Source: Atlantibacter sp. RC6 (lineage in GTDB: Bacteria > Pseudomonadota > Gammaproteobacteria > Enterobacterales > Enterobacteriaceae). Taken from it: a stretch of DNA of 64,000 bases. The notes beneath the pieces are model-generated. The model made no database searches. It had not been told where the DNA came from and saw only the letters and a list, made by a program, of their open reading frames with translations. Position numbers and translations under genes: made by a program. This document shows positions 27,484 through 36,053 of the stretch, piece after piece. The stretch spans positions 186,001 through 250,000 of the forward strand of contig NZ_JACHZE010000006.1 of the NCBI RefSeq assembly GCF_014193285.1, read 5' to 3'. Numbering within the stretch: position 1 is the stretch's first letter; every line of letters begins with the position of its first letter.

Positions 27484-29139
27484 TTAGCGCATCTGACGGT
27501 CGTCTACATAGTTACGTTTATCCGGCGCGGGCGGGAAGTACTGATACAACCAGGTTTCGCTGATGGTTTCGCCCTGGCAGCGCAGGAACATGCGCATTTC
27601 CACCGGATCCGTTGAGTCTGACGTCGGATGCCAGTCGAACAGAATACGGTAGCCGTCAAACGGTTCGACATACAGAATTTCAATCTGCTTCGCTTCGCCG
27701 CTGGACAGCGTAATCACCGGTTCAATGCCCTTTGGCGCAGCCTCTTTGAGATTGCCTCCAATAAAATCAATGGCGAAACGGCGCGACCAGGTGGTCGGGA
27801 AATGCTCGCCCGGCGCCCAGCCTTCCGGGAAGCTGCCCATCCCGGTGCGGGTGGCGAGAATATTCGCCAGCGGCGAGCGGACCGGCGGTTCGCCGCTCCA
27901 GTACAGCTTGTATTTGAAATTGAGCTGATCGCCTGCTTTCACTGGCTTCTCCGGCTGCCAGAAGCAGACGATGTTATCCAGCGTTTCCCCGGTGGTGGGG
28001 ATCTCCATCAGGCCTACGGTGCCTTTGCCCCATTTGTTGGTCGGTTCAACCCACAGGCTCGGGCGTTTGTTATACCAGCCCATGATATCCTGATAGCTCT
28101 CAAAGTTACGGTCGGTCTGCACCAGCCCGAAACCTTTCGGGTTATCGTCGGTAAAGGCATTAAACTGCAAGCGCTGCGGGTTATTCAGCGGGCGGCACAC
28201 CCATTCGCCGTTACCGCGCCACATCGCCAGGCGGTCGGAGTCGTGGATTTGCGGATGGATGGTGTCGCACATCCGGCGCTCGTTGGTGCCGCAGGCGAAC
28301 ATGCTGGTCATCGGCGCGATGCCGAGCTGTTTGATGTCTTTACGGGCATACAGGCGGTTTTCGACTTCCATCACCACCCGCTTCTCTTCGCAGTGAATAA
28401 TGAATTTGTACGCGCCGGTGACACTGGGGCTGTCCAGCAGCGCATACACCACAAAGGTGGTGTCGTCAGCTTTCGGGGTTTCAAACCAGAACGCGGTGAA
28501 ATCCGGGAATTCTTCCAGGCTGTCGGTGAACGTGTCTACCGCCAGACCGCGCGCCGACAGTCCATACTGATAGGTACTGTCTACGGCGCGGAAATAGCTC
28601 GCGCCAAGGAACGACACGATATCGCGGCGCGCCAGTTCCGGGGCTTTAAAGGCGCGGAAACCGGCAAAGCCGAGGTCCGACTGGCCCACCAGCTGTTGGG
28701 TATCGACACCCGCATCGTGGTATTTAAACAGCTCAGGACGGAAGTGAATTTCACGCGCCTGATGCGAAGACGGATCGAGGGAGAACATGCGCACGCGGCG
28801 GCGGAACCCCATGCCGACGTGGAAGAACTGCACGTCCAGCTCGCGGCCAGGGATATTGTTCCACAACGAATGTTCCGCATCGTACTGAATGCTGTTGTAG
28901 GCCTGCGGGGTCAGGGTCGCCAGGGTGTCCGGCAGCGGACGCGGCGCGCCACCCCAGGGCTTTTTGGCTAAATCGCCCGCCATGGATTGCAGAACGTTAA
29001 AATCAAATGCGCGCGACAGACCGTCGGCGATATCCGACTCTTGCGCCCATGCTGTGTTGGAAAACAGGGTCATCAGACCCGGAGTACCGCAAGCGGCGGC
29101 AAGTGCCATTGAGGCTTTAATAAAACGTCTGCGATTCAT
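27484..29139 (-). CDS. opgD: Glucans biosynthesis protein D, OpgD (MdoD)
   Basis: A 551-residue periplasmic protein, same length as E. coli OpgD, needed for correct backbone structure of osmoregulated periplasmic glucans. The N-terminus [18 protein letters not shown] is a Tat signal (RRRFIK) with a cleavable hydrophobic stretch ending NTAWA. The body has the MdoG/OpgD family features ([22 protein letters not shown]-like GASYFRAV). In E. coli it is followed by ydcH and rimL; here the T6SS cassette intervenes. Confidence 0.95.
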   Translation of the reverse strand: MNRRRFIKASMALAAACGTPGLMTLFSNTAWAQESDIADGLSRAFDFNVLQSMAGDLAKKPWGGAPRPLPDTLATLTPQAYNSIQYDAEHSLWNNIPGRELDVQFFHVGMGFRRRVRMFSLDPSSHQAREIHFRPELFKYHDAGVDTQQLVGQSDLGFAGFRAFKAPELARRDIVSFLGASYFRAVDSTYQYGLSARGLAVDTFTDSLEEFPDFTAFWFETPKADDTTFVVYALLDSPSVTGAYKFIIHCEEKRVVMEVENRLYARKDIKQLGIAPMTSMFACGTNERRMCDTIHPQIHDSDRLAMWRGNGEWVCRPLNNPQRLQFNAFTDDNPKGFGLVQTDRNFESYQDIMGWYNKRPSLWVEPTNKWGKGTVGLMEIPTTGETLDNIVCFWQPEKPVKAGDQLNFKYKLYWSGEPPVRSPLANILATRTGMGSFPEGWAPGEHFPTTWSRRFAIDFIGGNLKEAAPKGIEPVITLSSGEAKQIEILYVEPFDGYRILFDWHPTSDSTDPVEMRMFLRCQGETISETWLYQYFPPAPDKRNYVDDRQMR

Positions 29140-29500
29140 GCCTGAGAACGCGTCCTTTTGGAGTCAAAGTGTACTGTGACGCGCGGCGTCAACAGCGGCA
29201 ATTTATTGTATTTGTTACGACCGCTCACTCTAGTCAAAATTCATTTTGAAGCCAACAGCTTTCCACGTCCGCCATCACGCTTGTCGCAACGAAAAACGCG
29301 TTGTTTTGTGTCATGTAAAGAAAGGTCAATAATCAGAAAAAATAAACTGTTGTTATTTGGTCGTTTCGCCGCCTCACCTTTTCGGTGTTTGCACGTTTTG
29401 ACAAATCGGTTGCTGTTTCGAGAAGGGGGATAAACGGAATCATCTGAATCGGGGTGATGGCCCGTCTGGAGAAAACGGGCCTTGTAGGGCGGGTATGTGT
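29140..29500. other. Intergenic region upstream of opgD
   Basis: About 360 bases between the opgD start and the end of the PhzF-like gene, both on the minus strand. It contains a 7-bp stem (GGCCCGT at 29459-29465 with ACGGGCC at 29475-29481) without a U-run, possibly ending the PhzF unit. The opgD promoter must be here. No gene is seen. Confidence 0.45.
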
Positions 29501-30313
29501 TCAGAGACAAAAAACGCCGGTAATAACGGTGCGCGCGGAGCCATATAATTCAACCCGGCCATCCTCACGCATGACGCAGCGCAGTTCACCTTTGCGCGCG
29601 CCCCCCTGCCGGGCAGTTAACGGTTTTTTGCCCAGATAGTTAGTCCATAGCGGAGCAAGAATTGTGTGCGCGGAACCGGTAACCGGGTCTTCATTAACGC
29701 CGACATTCGGGCCAAACCAGCGCGAGACAAAATCATAATCAGGATGTTGAGAGGTCACCACGAACCCCCGCGTGGCGTAGTGAGACAGCCTGGCAAAATC
29801 AGGTGTTAAGTTCTCAATTACATCGGGATCATTCACCATAATGACATAGTCGAATGACTGCCACGTTTGCACCACCGCCGAGGCATCAATGCCCAACGCT
29901 TCCAGAATGCCTGCGTCGATGTGACAAGGCGCCAGATCGCAGATTGCCGGGAAGTCCATACACAATTCGTCACCAGCGCGCGTGACGGTCAAAATACCGC
30001 TACGGGTATAAAACTTAATAGAATCATCCGCCACGCATTCGTTCTGGAAAAGTACGTGTGCGGTAGCCAGCGTCGCATGGCCGCAAAGGTCAACTTCGCA
30101 GCCCGGTGTAAACCAACGAAGATGATAGCCCTCTTTCCAGGGCAGATAAAAAGCGGTCTCAGAAAGATTATTTTCGATGGCGATGGCCTGCAAAATATCA
30201 TCATCCAGCCATTCAGTAAGCCGACAAACCCCTGCGGGGTTGCCGCCAAAAGCCTCGGTTGTAAAAGCATCAATCTGATAGAAGGGAATTTTTGTTTTGG
30301 TCTGATTTGCCAT
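29501..30313 (-). CDS. PhzF-family isomerase/epimerase
   Basis: A 270-residue member of the PhzF/diaminopimelate-epimerase-like fold. The N-terminus FYQIDAFTTEAFGGNPAGVCRL, the conserved NNLSETAFYLP with the family's catalytic Glu, RWFTPGCEVDLCGHATLATAHV, and the C-terminal NEDPVTGSAHTILAPLW are all typical. The ATG at 30313 overlaps the preceding regulator gene by 44 bases. The substrate is unknown: PhzF itself isomerises a phenazine precursor, but enterobacterial paralogues such as YddE have no assigned reaction. Co-transcription with the YheO-type regulator suggests control by an unidentified small molecule. Confidence 0.85.
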   Translation of the reverse strand: MANQTKTKIPFYQIDAFTTEAFGGNPAGVCRLTEWLDDDILQAIAIENNLSETAFYLPWKEGYHLRWFTPGCEVDLCGHATLATAHVLFQNECVADDSIKFYTRSGILTVTRAGDELCMDFPAICDLAPCHIDAGILEALGIDASAVVQTWQSFDYVIMVNDPDVIENLTPDFARLSHYATRGFVVTSQHPDYDFVSRWFGPNVGVNEDPVTGSAHTILAPLWTNYLGKKPLTARQGGARKGELRCVMREDGRVELYGSARTVITGVFCL

Positions 30314-30953
30314 CAATTTTTTCCAGATAGTTGTATACGGTATACCGCGTCACGTTTAGCACTTTAGCAACCTGATTTACACTGCCCTTGATTTTAAAAA
30401 ATCCCATTGCGTGTATTTCCGCTACCACCCGTTTCCTGAAATCCAGTTTGCTTTCGGAACCGTTTTGCCTGAATTGCATCAGAATATCGTTAAGCGTTTG
30501 TTCAGGAATTTTGCCTGCCTGCTGCTCATTATTTTCATAACGGGCAAAGGGTTGCGTTAAATAATCCAGATCGCGTTTGAATCGGCTCACGGCGTCAAGA
30601 TCCACATTTATGCAAAACCCCACCAGCGGCGTCCCTGCTTTGCTGTAATAAATGGTTGAGGCGCTGTTAAGCGGTTTTCCCGTTACGGTGACCGTGGTGT
30701 AATTTTTAAAAACGCGGAACGGTACGCGCTGTGAGGTATCGAGTAATCCCAGGATTGCCTGATCATCATCAGGGCCTGACATCAGACCATCACCCTGTTT
30801 TCGCCCGCTGACATGCCCATTAATGATACGAACCACCGACGTTTTTGGTTGAGTCAGATCATGCAATACAATTTCGGTATTCCCGGGAAGGGTGGCTATC
30901 AACGCATCCATGGATGCTGACAGTATAGAGATCAATCGGTCTATTTCTTTCAC
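30270..30953 (-). CDS. YheO/DauR-type transcriptional regulator (PAS plus HTH)
   Basis: A 227-residue regulator. The N-terminal PAS-like domain has the YheO-family stretch ALIATLPGNTEIVLHDL and the SVVRIINGHVSGRK segment; the C-terminal helix-turn-helix is FFKIKGSVNQVAKVLNVTRYTVYNYLEKI. The start is GTG with GGGAGCC upstream. DauR of Pseudomonas, a relative, controls D-arginine catabolism. Its 3' end overlaps the PhzF-like gene by 44 bases, so it probably regulates its own operon. Confidence 0.82.
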   Translation of the reverse strand: MKEIDRLISILSASMDALIATLPGNTEIVLHDLTQPKTSVVRIINGHVSGRKQGDGLMSGPDDDQAILGLLDTSQRVPFRVFKNYTTVTVTGKPLNSASTIYYSKAGTPLVGFCINVDLDAVSRFKRDLDYLTQPFARYENNEQQAGKIPEQTLNDILMQFRQNGSESKLDFRKRVVAEIHAMGFFKIKGSVNQVAKVLNVTRYTVYNYLEKIDGKSDQNKNSLLSD

Positions 30954-31058
30954 AATGGCTCCCTGGGGCGCGGGTAAAATGGATATTGACTAAATCTGAC
31001 CATTTTACGACAAGCAACGCCAACCCGGCAGCCTTGCAAAAAAATACCACCTTATCCC

Positions 31059-32495
31059 TTACCAGCCATATGACGCGCCAGCGCCGGCAGTGAGCCCACT
31101 ATAGGTATCCGTCGATACTGCCGCTTTCGTGACCCAGTGGTCTGAGACCCGGGCAGAAAAACCTACCGCAAGGGCTTGTTCGTTGCCATGCGCCCCTACC
31201 CCCGCGCCCACGCTAAACTGCTGATGGTCGGTCACTTGCGGAATGCTGGCGATAGCCGCCACGCCGGCAATACCACCATCGGCATCACGTTTGTTGTCAT
31301 CAACCTGGCTTTTCAGATCGCCAAAGCGGCGGTTAGTTGATTGCTCCAGGCTGTTCATCCGCTGGTCCTGAGCTGCCAGACGCGCGGTGTTATCCGCGAC
31401 TTTCTGGTTGGTGTCCTGAATCGCCTGACGGTTTGCCATGATGACGGCCTGGGCCGCCTGATACTGAGTTTGTGCATAACTGGTCGCTGGCTCAGGCAAA
31501 ACCGTCGTGGTCGGGTAAGCCTGAATGGTCTGCGTACTGCCTACGAACTGACCCACCACAGAGGGCTGCGGCGCGGGTGTCGCTTTCGCGTTAACGACAG
31601 CGGTCAGCGGCAGCGGAGTTGGAACTGCCTGCGGTAGTTTCGGCGGAACTTTCATCGGCGTCTGCTGCGCGACGGGCGTTGGAACAGCCGGCGCGGGTGG
31701 TGTCTGCGGGTTTGCCAGTGCCGCCGGAACCGGTGGAACCGCCATCGGGGTGGCCTGAAGCACCGGCGTTTTCTGTTGTACCGCCGGGATGATCTGCGGC
31801 GGAATTTTCATCGGCGTCTGTTGCGCGACGGGCGTCGGTACCGCCGGCGCGGGTGGTGTCTGCGGGTTTGCCAGGGCTGCCGGAACCGGCGGAACCGCCG
31901 TCGGGGTTGCCTGAAGCACCGGCGTTTTCTGTTGTACCGTCGGGATGATCTGCGGCGGAACTTTCATCGGCGTCTGTTGCGCGACAGGCGTCGGCACTGC
32001 CGGCGCGGGTGGAGTCTGCGGGTTTGCCAGTGCCGCCGGAACCGGTGGAACCGCGGTCGGGGTGGCCTGAAGCACCGGTGTTTTCTGTTGTACCGCCGGG
32101 ATGATCTGCGGCGGAATTTTCATCGGCGTCTGTTGCGCGACAGGCGTCGGTACCGCCGGCGCGGGTGGCGTCTGCGGGTTTGCCAGTGCCGCCGGAACCG
32201 GTGGAACCGCCGTCGGGGTGGCCTGAAGTACCGGTGTTTTCTGTTGTACCGTCGGGATGATCTGCGGCGGAATTTTCATCGGCGTCTGCTGCGTGACAGG
32301 CGTCGGCGCAACTGGCGTTGGTACGTTGTAAGCGATGGGGTTAGTGACGCCATTTTTAGCGTCCAGGTAAGCCGCCCCCCAAAGGTTATTCGTGATGTTC
32401 TGATTAGCCGATGACGATAACGTGACAGGCAGGGTTACGGCTCCTGCACTGAATGAAGAAGCGATAAAAATGGCGATCAGTGTTTGTTTCATCAT
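31059..32495 (-). CDS. Trimeric-autotransporter-like surface protein with Pro/Gln-rich repeats
   Basis: A 478-residue protein. The signal peptide MKQTLIAIFIASSFSAGAV is followed by a short head, four 52-residue tandem repeats rich in Pro, Gln, Ala and Val (residues 62-269) and a partial fifth. Then come a coiled-coil segment (QAVIMANRQAIQDTNQKVADNTARLAAQDQRM...) and a C-terminal YadA-type anchor (FSVGAGVGAHGNEQALAVGFSARVSDHWVTKAAVSTDTYSGLTAGAGASYGW). The anchor with final aromatic residue indicates outer-membrane insertion as a trimer. The stalk of Pro-rich repeats replaces the usual beta-roll head, an odd architecture. The short stalk could be a periplasm-facing or cell-wall spanning form rather than a long adhesin. 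Confidence 0.8.
   Translation of the reverse strand: MMKQTLIAIFIASSFSAGAVTLPVTLSSSANQNITNNLWGAAYLDAKNGVTNPIAYNVPTPVAPTPVTQQTPMKIPPQIIPTVQQKTPVLQATPTAVPPVPAALANPQTPPAPAVPTPVAQQTPMKIPPQIIPAVQQKTPVLQATPTAVPPVPAALANPQTPPAPAVPTPVAQQTPMKVPPQIIPTVQQKTPVLQATPTAVPPVPAALANPQTPPAPAVPTPVAQQTPMKIPPQIIPAVQQKTPVLQATPMAVPPVPAALANPQTPPAPAVPTPVAQQTPMKVPPKLPQAVPTPLPLTAVVNAKATPAPQPSVVGQFVGSTQTIQAYPTTTVLPEPATSYAQTQYQAAQAVIMANRQAIQDTNQKVADNTARLAAQDQRMNSLEQSTNRRFGDLKSQVDDNKRDADGGIAGVAAIASIPQVTDHQQFSVGAGVGAHGNEQALAVGFSARVSDHWVTKAAVSTDTYSGLTAGAGASYGW
31689..32312 (-). repeat. Four tandem 156-bp repeats inside the autotransporter gene
   Basis: Each unit encodes AVPTPVAQQTPMKIPPQIIP, then AVQQKTPVLQ and ATPTAVPPVPAALANPQTPPAP (52 residues). 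Units differ only at a few codons (I/V after MK, A/T after IIP, T/M in the ATPTAV segment), and a truncated fifth unit follows at the 3' side. High DNA identity indicates recent expansion or gene conversion, so copy number probably varies between strains. Confidence 0.9.
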
Positions 32496-33044
32496 TGACT
32501 CTCATCTATTCAACGTAACTGCGTGCAATTGGCTTTGAAGATTTTTATGAGTTTCCTGATGAACATCACATTCTTCTGGAAACGCGGAGAGAGTAAGCAG
32601 CAGAAACCCGACATACAACGTTGAATATTTGTTGAATGATCAACGTTAATGTTGAAAAACGCGTCTACATTCAGCGTGACGCGTGGCCTGTTTATTGGCG
32701 AGGGGGTGAAAATCGATGAAAAAAAAGTGCCCTTGAGTTGATCAGCATCAAAAACCGAGCCCGGAGAAGAGCAATCAAAAAAGCGCAGGCAGTGCGGTTA
32801 TCTGCCATCAGAGACGGGTGTCGACAATATCTTCGGGCGGGCTTGCCAAGTGATGAAAGACAGGTTAGTTTCAGCGTCACGCCTGGGGTGGTTTACCCTC
32901 TCCCGTGCGTATATGCCTTTATTCCTCTCAATGAGAGGGCCCGGTACCACAATAAAAAATACCGGGCGGACACCAAATTATATTAATGATGATAGCTTGT
33001 GGTGGCCCGGCGTTGCCGGGTTCTCTTCAAACGTCCAGCGGCAT
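32496..33044. other. Gap upstream of the autotransporter gene with small hairpins
   Basis: About 550 bases without a convincing gene. It contains CCTCTC-AAT-GAGAGG (32924-32938), CCCGGTA/TACCGGG (32940-32946 with 32960-32966) and CCCGGC-GTT-GCCGGG (33006-33020). Short open frames in both directions lack ribosome sites and recognisable similarity, so none is called. Confidence 0.45.
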
Positions 33045-33079
33045 AAAAAAACCCCGTTTCGCAAGAAATCGGGGTTTTT
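33045..33079. terminator. Bidirectional rho-independent terminator after the binding-protein gene
   Basis: AAAAAACCCCG... CGGGGTTTTT: a stem of CCCCGATTTC-type sequence flanked by A- and T-runs on both sides, 18 bases after the stop of the solute-binding protein gene. It ends the SBP/aminotransferase transcript and could block read-through from the left. Confidence 0.8.
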
Positions 33080-33096
33080 ACTTTTCAGGGGGAGAG

Positions 33097-33873
33097 TTAT
33101 TTAACGCTAACGTCGATCCCCGGGAAGTATTGCGCAGCCAGTTTAGTGATGGTGCCGTCGGCGCGCACTTTATCAATCGCCGCATCCAGCTGTTTTTTGG
33201 TTTCCGCATCGCCTTTACGCAGGCCAAATCCGATGCCGCTACCGAGGATCTTATCGTCAACCACCGGCTTGCCGATAAAGCCAAAGCCTTTACCCTGCGG
33301 TTTGCTCAGGAAACCGCCCTGACCGGCAGCCGACATCACCAGCGTCGCGTCGATACGGCCATTCACCAGATCGCCCCACGCCAGGTTCTGATCTTTATAG
33401 GAAACCACTTCCACGCCGTGCTTTTCCCAATGCTCTTTGGCATACGTCTCCTGGATAGAGCCCGCCAGCACGCCGATGGTTTTGCCCTTAAGGGCCTCTG
33501 CGGTAGCGTCCAGCCCACTGCCTTCTTTACCCACCAGTTGAGACGGAATACGGTAGATCGGCTGGGTGAAATCGATGCTCTTACGGCGTTGTTCGGTAAT
33601 GTTCATCGCCGAGTTGATGGCGTCGAATTTTTTCGCGGTCAGGCCCGGGATCAACGTATCGAACGAGGATTCAACCCAACTGCATTTCAGGTTGGCGGCC
33701 TGGCAAATGGCATTGCCCAGTTCGATATCAAACCCTTCCAGTTCGCCCTGCGCGTTACGGCTTTCAAACGGCGGGTATTCCGCCTCAACTCCATAACGTA
33801 GCTCGCTTGCCGCCAGAGAAGAGAATGATGAAACCATCCCCAGAGCCAGACACAGCATTTTCATTTTATTCAT
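33097..33873 (-). CDS. Periplasmic amino-acid-binding protein (HisJ/ArtJ type), orphan
   Basis: A 258-residue ABC-type solute-binding protein with a signal peptide MNKMKMLCLALGMVSSFSSLAA. The fold markers are LRYGVEAEYPPFESRNAQGELEGFDIELGNAIC and DFTQPIYR. The start at 33873 has AAGGGGATCACA before it; the longer frame has no signal peptide. No permease or ATPase gene lies next to it, so it must use a transporter encoded elsewhere. It is 13 bases downstream of the YbdL-like aminotransferase, one operon. A basic or polar amino acid ligand is inferred from family. Confidence 0.85.
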   Translation of the reverse strand: MNKMKMLCLALGMVSSFSSLAASELRYGVEAEYPPFESRNAQGELEGFDIELGNAICQAANLKCSWVESSFDTLIPGLTAKKFDAINSAMNITEQRRKSIDFTQPIYRIPSQLVGKEGSGLDATAEALKGKTIGVLAGSIQETYAKEHWEKHGVEVVSYKDQNLAWGDLVNGRIDATLVMSAAGQGGFLSKPQGKGFGFIGKPVVDDKILGSGIGFGLRKGDAETKKQLDAAIDKVRADGTITKLAAQYFPGIDVSVK

Positions 33874-33886
33874 TGTGATCCCCTTC

Positions 33887-35056
33887 TTAGCGTGGCTTAA
33901 CCTGGCACAACGCGTTTGCGCCGGCCCGTAACGTCGCTTCATCTTTGGCAAAAGAGAGGCGAATCAATTTATTATCGGTTCCGTCGGTATAGAACGCCGA
34001 CAGCGGAATCGTCGCTACACCATAATCCACGATCAGCCGTTTCACCATCTCGCTGTCGCTTTCATCGCTGAAATGTTGATAACTCGCCAGCAGGAAGAAC
34101 GATCCGGCGCTGGGCAGCAATTTGAACGGCGACTCCGCCAACAGCGTTTGCATCAAATCGCGTTTGCGCTGGTAGAACTCGCCCAGCGACAGGTAGCGCG
34201 CCGGGTCGCTCATATAGTCGGCGAAAGCGTATTGCATCGGCGTATCGGCGGAAAACATCAGGAACTGATGCACTTTAATCACTTCATCCATCAACGCCGC
34301 CGGCGCCAGGCAATAGCCCACGCGCCAGCCGGTCACATGAAAAGTTTTGCCGAACGAAGAGATAATCACGCTACGCTCCGCAAGCTGCGGATGGGTCGCC
34401 ATACCGTGGTGCTTCAGCCCGTCGAACACGATATGTTCATACACCTCATCCGATAAAATCACGATATTGGTGTTGCGGGTCATCGCGGCGAGCTTTTCCA
34501 GATCGTCGCGGCTGAACACCTGGCCGCTCGGATTGTGCGGTGTATTGACGATAATCATCCGGGTGCGCGGCGTAATCGCGGCCTGCACTTCATCCCAGTC
34601 CACGGCGAAATCCGGCACCGTTAGCTTGATGGCAACCGGCGTCGCGCCCTGCAACCGGACAATCGGCGCATAGCTGTCGAACGACGGTTCAAAATAGATA
34701 ACTTCATCCCCCGGATGCACCAACCCGCTGATGGCGCAATAAATCCCTTCGCTGGCGCTGGCGGTGATCAGCACTTCGCTGTCGGCGTCGTATTTCGCGC
34801 CATACAGCGCCGCGACTTTTTCGGCAATCAGCATTTTGAGGGTAACCAGTCCGGTCATCGGCGCGTACTGATTGCGGTTGGCTTCCATCGCCCGGGTCAC
34901 CCCGGCAATCAACTGCGGATCGCACGGAAAATTAGGCGCACCCTGAGAAAGATTAATCGCCTGGTGCTGGGCGGAAAGCTGGCCAATCACGGTAAAAATT
35001 GTGGTGCCGACATCGGGCAGTTTGGAGCGTAATTGTACCGGTGTCTGTTGGGACAT
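33887..35056 (-). CDS. Methionine-type aminotransferase, YbdL-like
   Basis: A 389-residue PLP-dependent fold-type I aminotransferase (E. coli YbdL 386). Visible are INLSQGAPNFPCDP, the NTPHNPSG motif, ILSDEVYEH with the PLP-contacting Asp and Tyr, SSFGKTFHVTGWRVGY with the Schiff-base Lys, and IRLSFAKDE with the carboxylate-binding Arg. YbdL prefers methionine, histidine and phenylalanine as amino donors. It is followed by the binding-protein gene and is divergent from a LysR regulator. It may be a second copy besides the usual chromosomal ybdL; that cannot be checked here. Confidence 0.86.
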   Translation of the reverse strand: MSQQTPVQLRSKLPDVGTTIFTVIGQLSAQHQAINLSQGAPNFPCDPQLIAGVTRAMEANRNQYAPMTGLVTLKMLIAEKVAALYGAKYDADSEVLITASASEGIYCAISGLVHPGDEVIYFEPSFDSYAPIVRLQGATPVAIKLTVPDFAVDWDEVQAAITPRTRMIIVNTPHNPSGQVFSRDDLEKLAAMTRNTNIVILSDEVYEHIVFDGLKHHGMATHPQLAERSVIISSFGKTFHVTGWRVGYCLAPAALMDEVIKVHQFLMFSADTPMQYAFADYMSDPARYLSLGEFYQRKRDLMQTLLAESPFKLLPSAGSFFLLASYQHFSDESDSEMVKRLIVDYGVATIPLSAFYTDGTDNKLIRLSFAKDEATLRAGANALCQVKPR

Positions 35057-35178
35057 AATGGTTCCTTTCTCGTTTTGAGTGCATAACTATTCAAACCGCA
35101 GCGCGATGGCTCGACAACCGATTTGTTGTCATAATAGCCATGCAAAAAATGCATGGCTTATGAATTCAGGGAGTCGTT

Positions 35179-36039
35179 ATGACGCGTCGCACTCTTCCTT
35201 TAAATGCCCTTGAGGCGTTTCTGGTCACCGCCCGCCACCTCAATCTCACCCACGCGGCGCGCACGCTGTATCTGACCCAGGGCGCGGTGAGCCGCAAAAT
35301 CGCCGCGCTGGAAAGCTGGTTTGGCTTTGCGCTGTTTGAGCGCCATGCGCGCGGGTTGCGGTTAACGCCGCAAGGCAGCGCCCTGCTGCCGGAGCTGCAA
35401 AGCGCCTGGGATCAGTTAATGACTACCGCCGAACAGGCGCGCCAGCAGCATAACGTCATCCGCCTGAAAGCGCCGACCTGCGCCATCCGCTGGCTGGTGC
35501 CGAAGCTGATGCAACTGGAAAAAACGCTTAGCGATGTCCAGGTGACGCTCACCACCACCACCGATCATGACGTGAATTTCAAAACCGAGCCCTACGACGC
35601 GGCGATAATTTTCGGCGCACATAAAACCCAGGGTTTTTTGCTGTTTGACGAGGCGTTAACCCCGGTACTGAGCCCTTCGCTGATGCCAGAGGTTCCCGCC
35701 ACGTTAGACGCGCTGGCGCCGTTGACGTTTTTGCACCCCACCCGGGATAAAACCGACTGGTCGCTGTGGCTGGCCCAGCAGGCGTCGCCGCGCCCGGCTA
35801 TGCGTAAAAATCAACACTTCGATACGATGGATTTAGCCATCAGCGCGGCGATCCAGGGCTTCGGCGTGGCGATTGCCGATGAGCGGTTAGTGGCGGAGGA
35901 TTTACGCGCCGGCCGGCTGATCCGTCCGTTCCCCCAGAGCGTGAAAACCGGAGCCAGCTACCGTCTGGTGCTGCGCGACGCGCCGCAGGAGAGCGAGCTG
36001 ATGGCGGCGTTTGTCGCGCAGTTGCTGACTCAGCACTGA
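35179..36039 (+). CDS. LysR-family regulator (GcvA-like)
   Basis: A 286-residue LTTR: N-terminal HTH (LNALEAFLVTARHLNLTHAARTLYLTQGAVSRKIAALE) and an effector domain beginning near residue 90 with IRLKAPTCAIRWLVPKL, a GcvA/AmpR-group trait. GGGAG precedes the ATG. It is divergent from the aminotransferase-SBP operon across 122 bases, the standard geometry for an LTTR and its target, so it probably controls that pair in response to an amino acid. It is convergent with ydcJ. Confidence 0.85.
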   Translation: MTRRTLPLNALEAFLVTARHLNLTHAARTLYLTQGAVSRKIAALESWFGFALFERHARGLRLTPQGSALLPELQSAWDQLMTTAEQARQQHNVIRLKAPTCAIRWLVPKLMQLEKTLSDVQVTLTTTTDHDVNFKTEPYDAAIIFGAHKTQGFLLFDEALTPVLSPSLMPEVPATLDALAPLTFLHPTRDKTDWSLWLAQQASPRPAMRKNQHFDTMDLAISAAIQGFGVAIADERLVAEDLRAGRLIRPFPQSVKTGASYRLVLRDAPQESELMAAFVAQLLTQH

Positions 36040-36053
36040 GTTGATGGCGCGTT

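Noticed and set aside
29459-29481. GGCCCGT/ACGGGCC hairpin as an intrinsic terminator
   Set aside because: No U-run on either strand; kept only as a weak structural note.
31689-32312. Regularly spaced repeats as a possible CRISPR array
   Set aside because: The units are contiguous 156-bp in-frame coding repeats with no unique spacers; they belong to the autotransporter gene.
32738-32986. 82-residue plus-strand frame upstream of the autotransporter
   Set aside because: No ribosome site, odd composition, crosses several hairpins; probably not coding.
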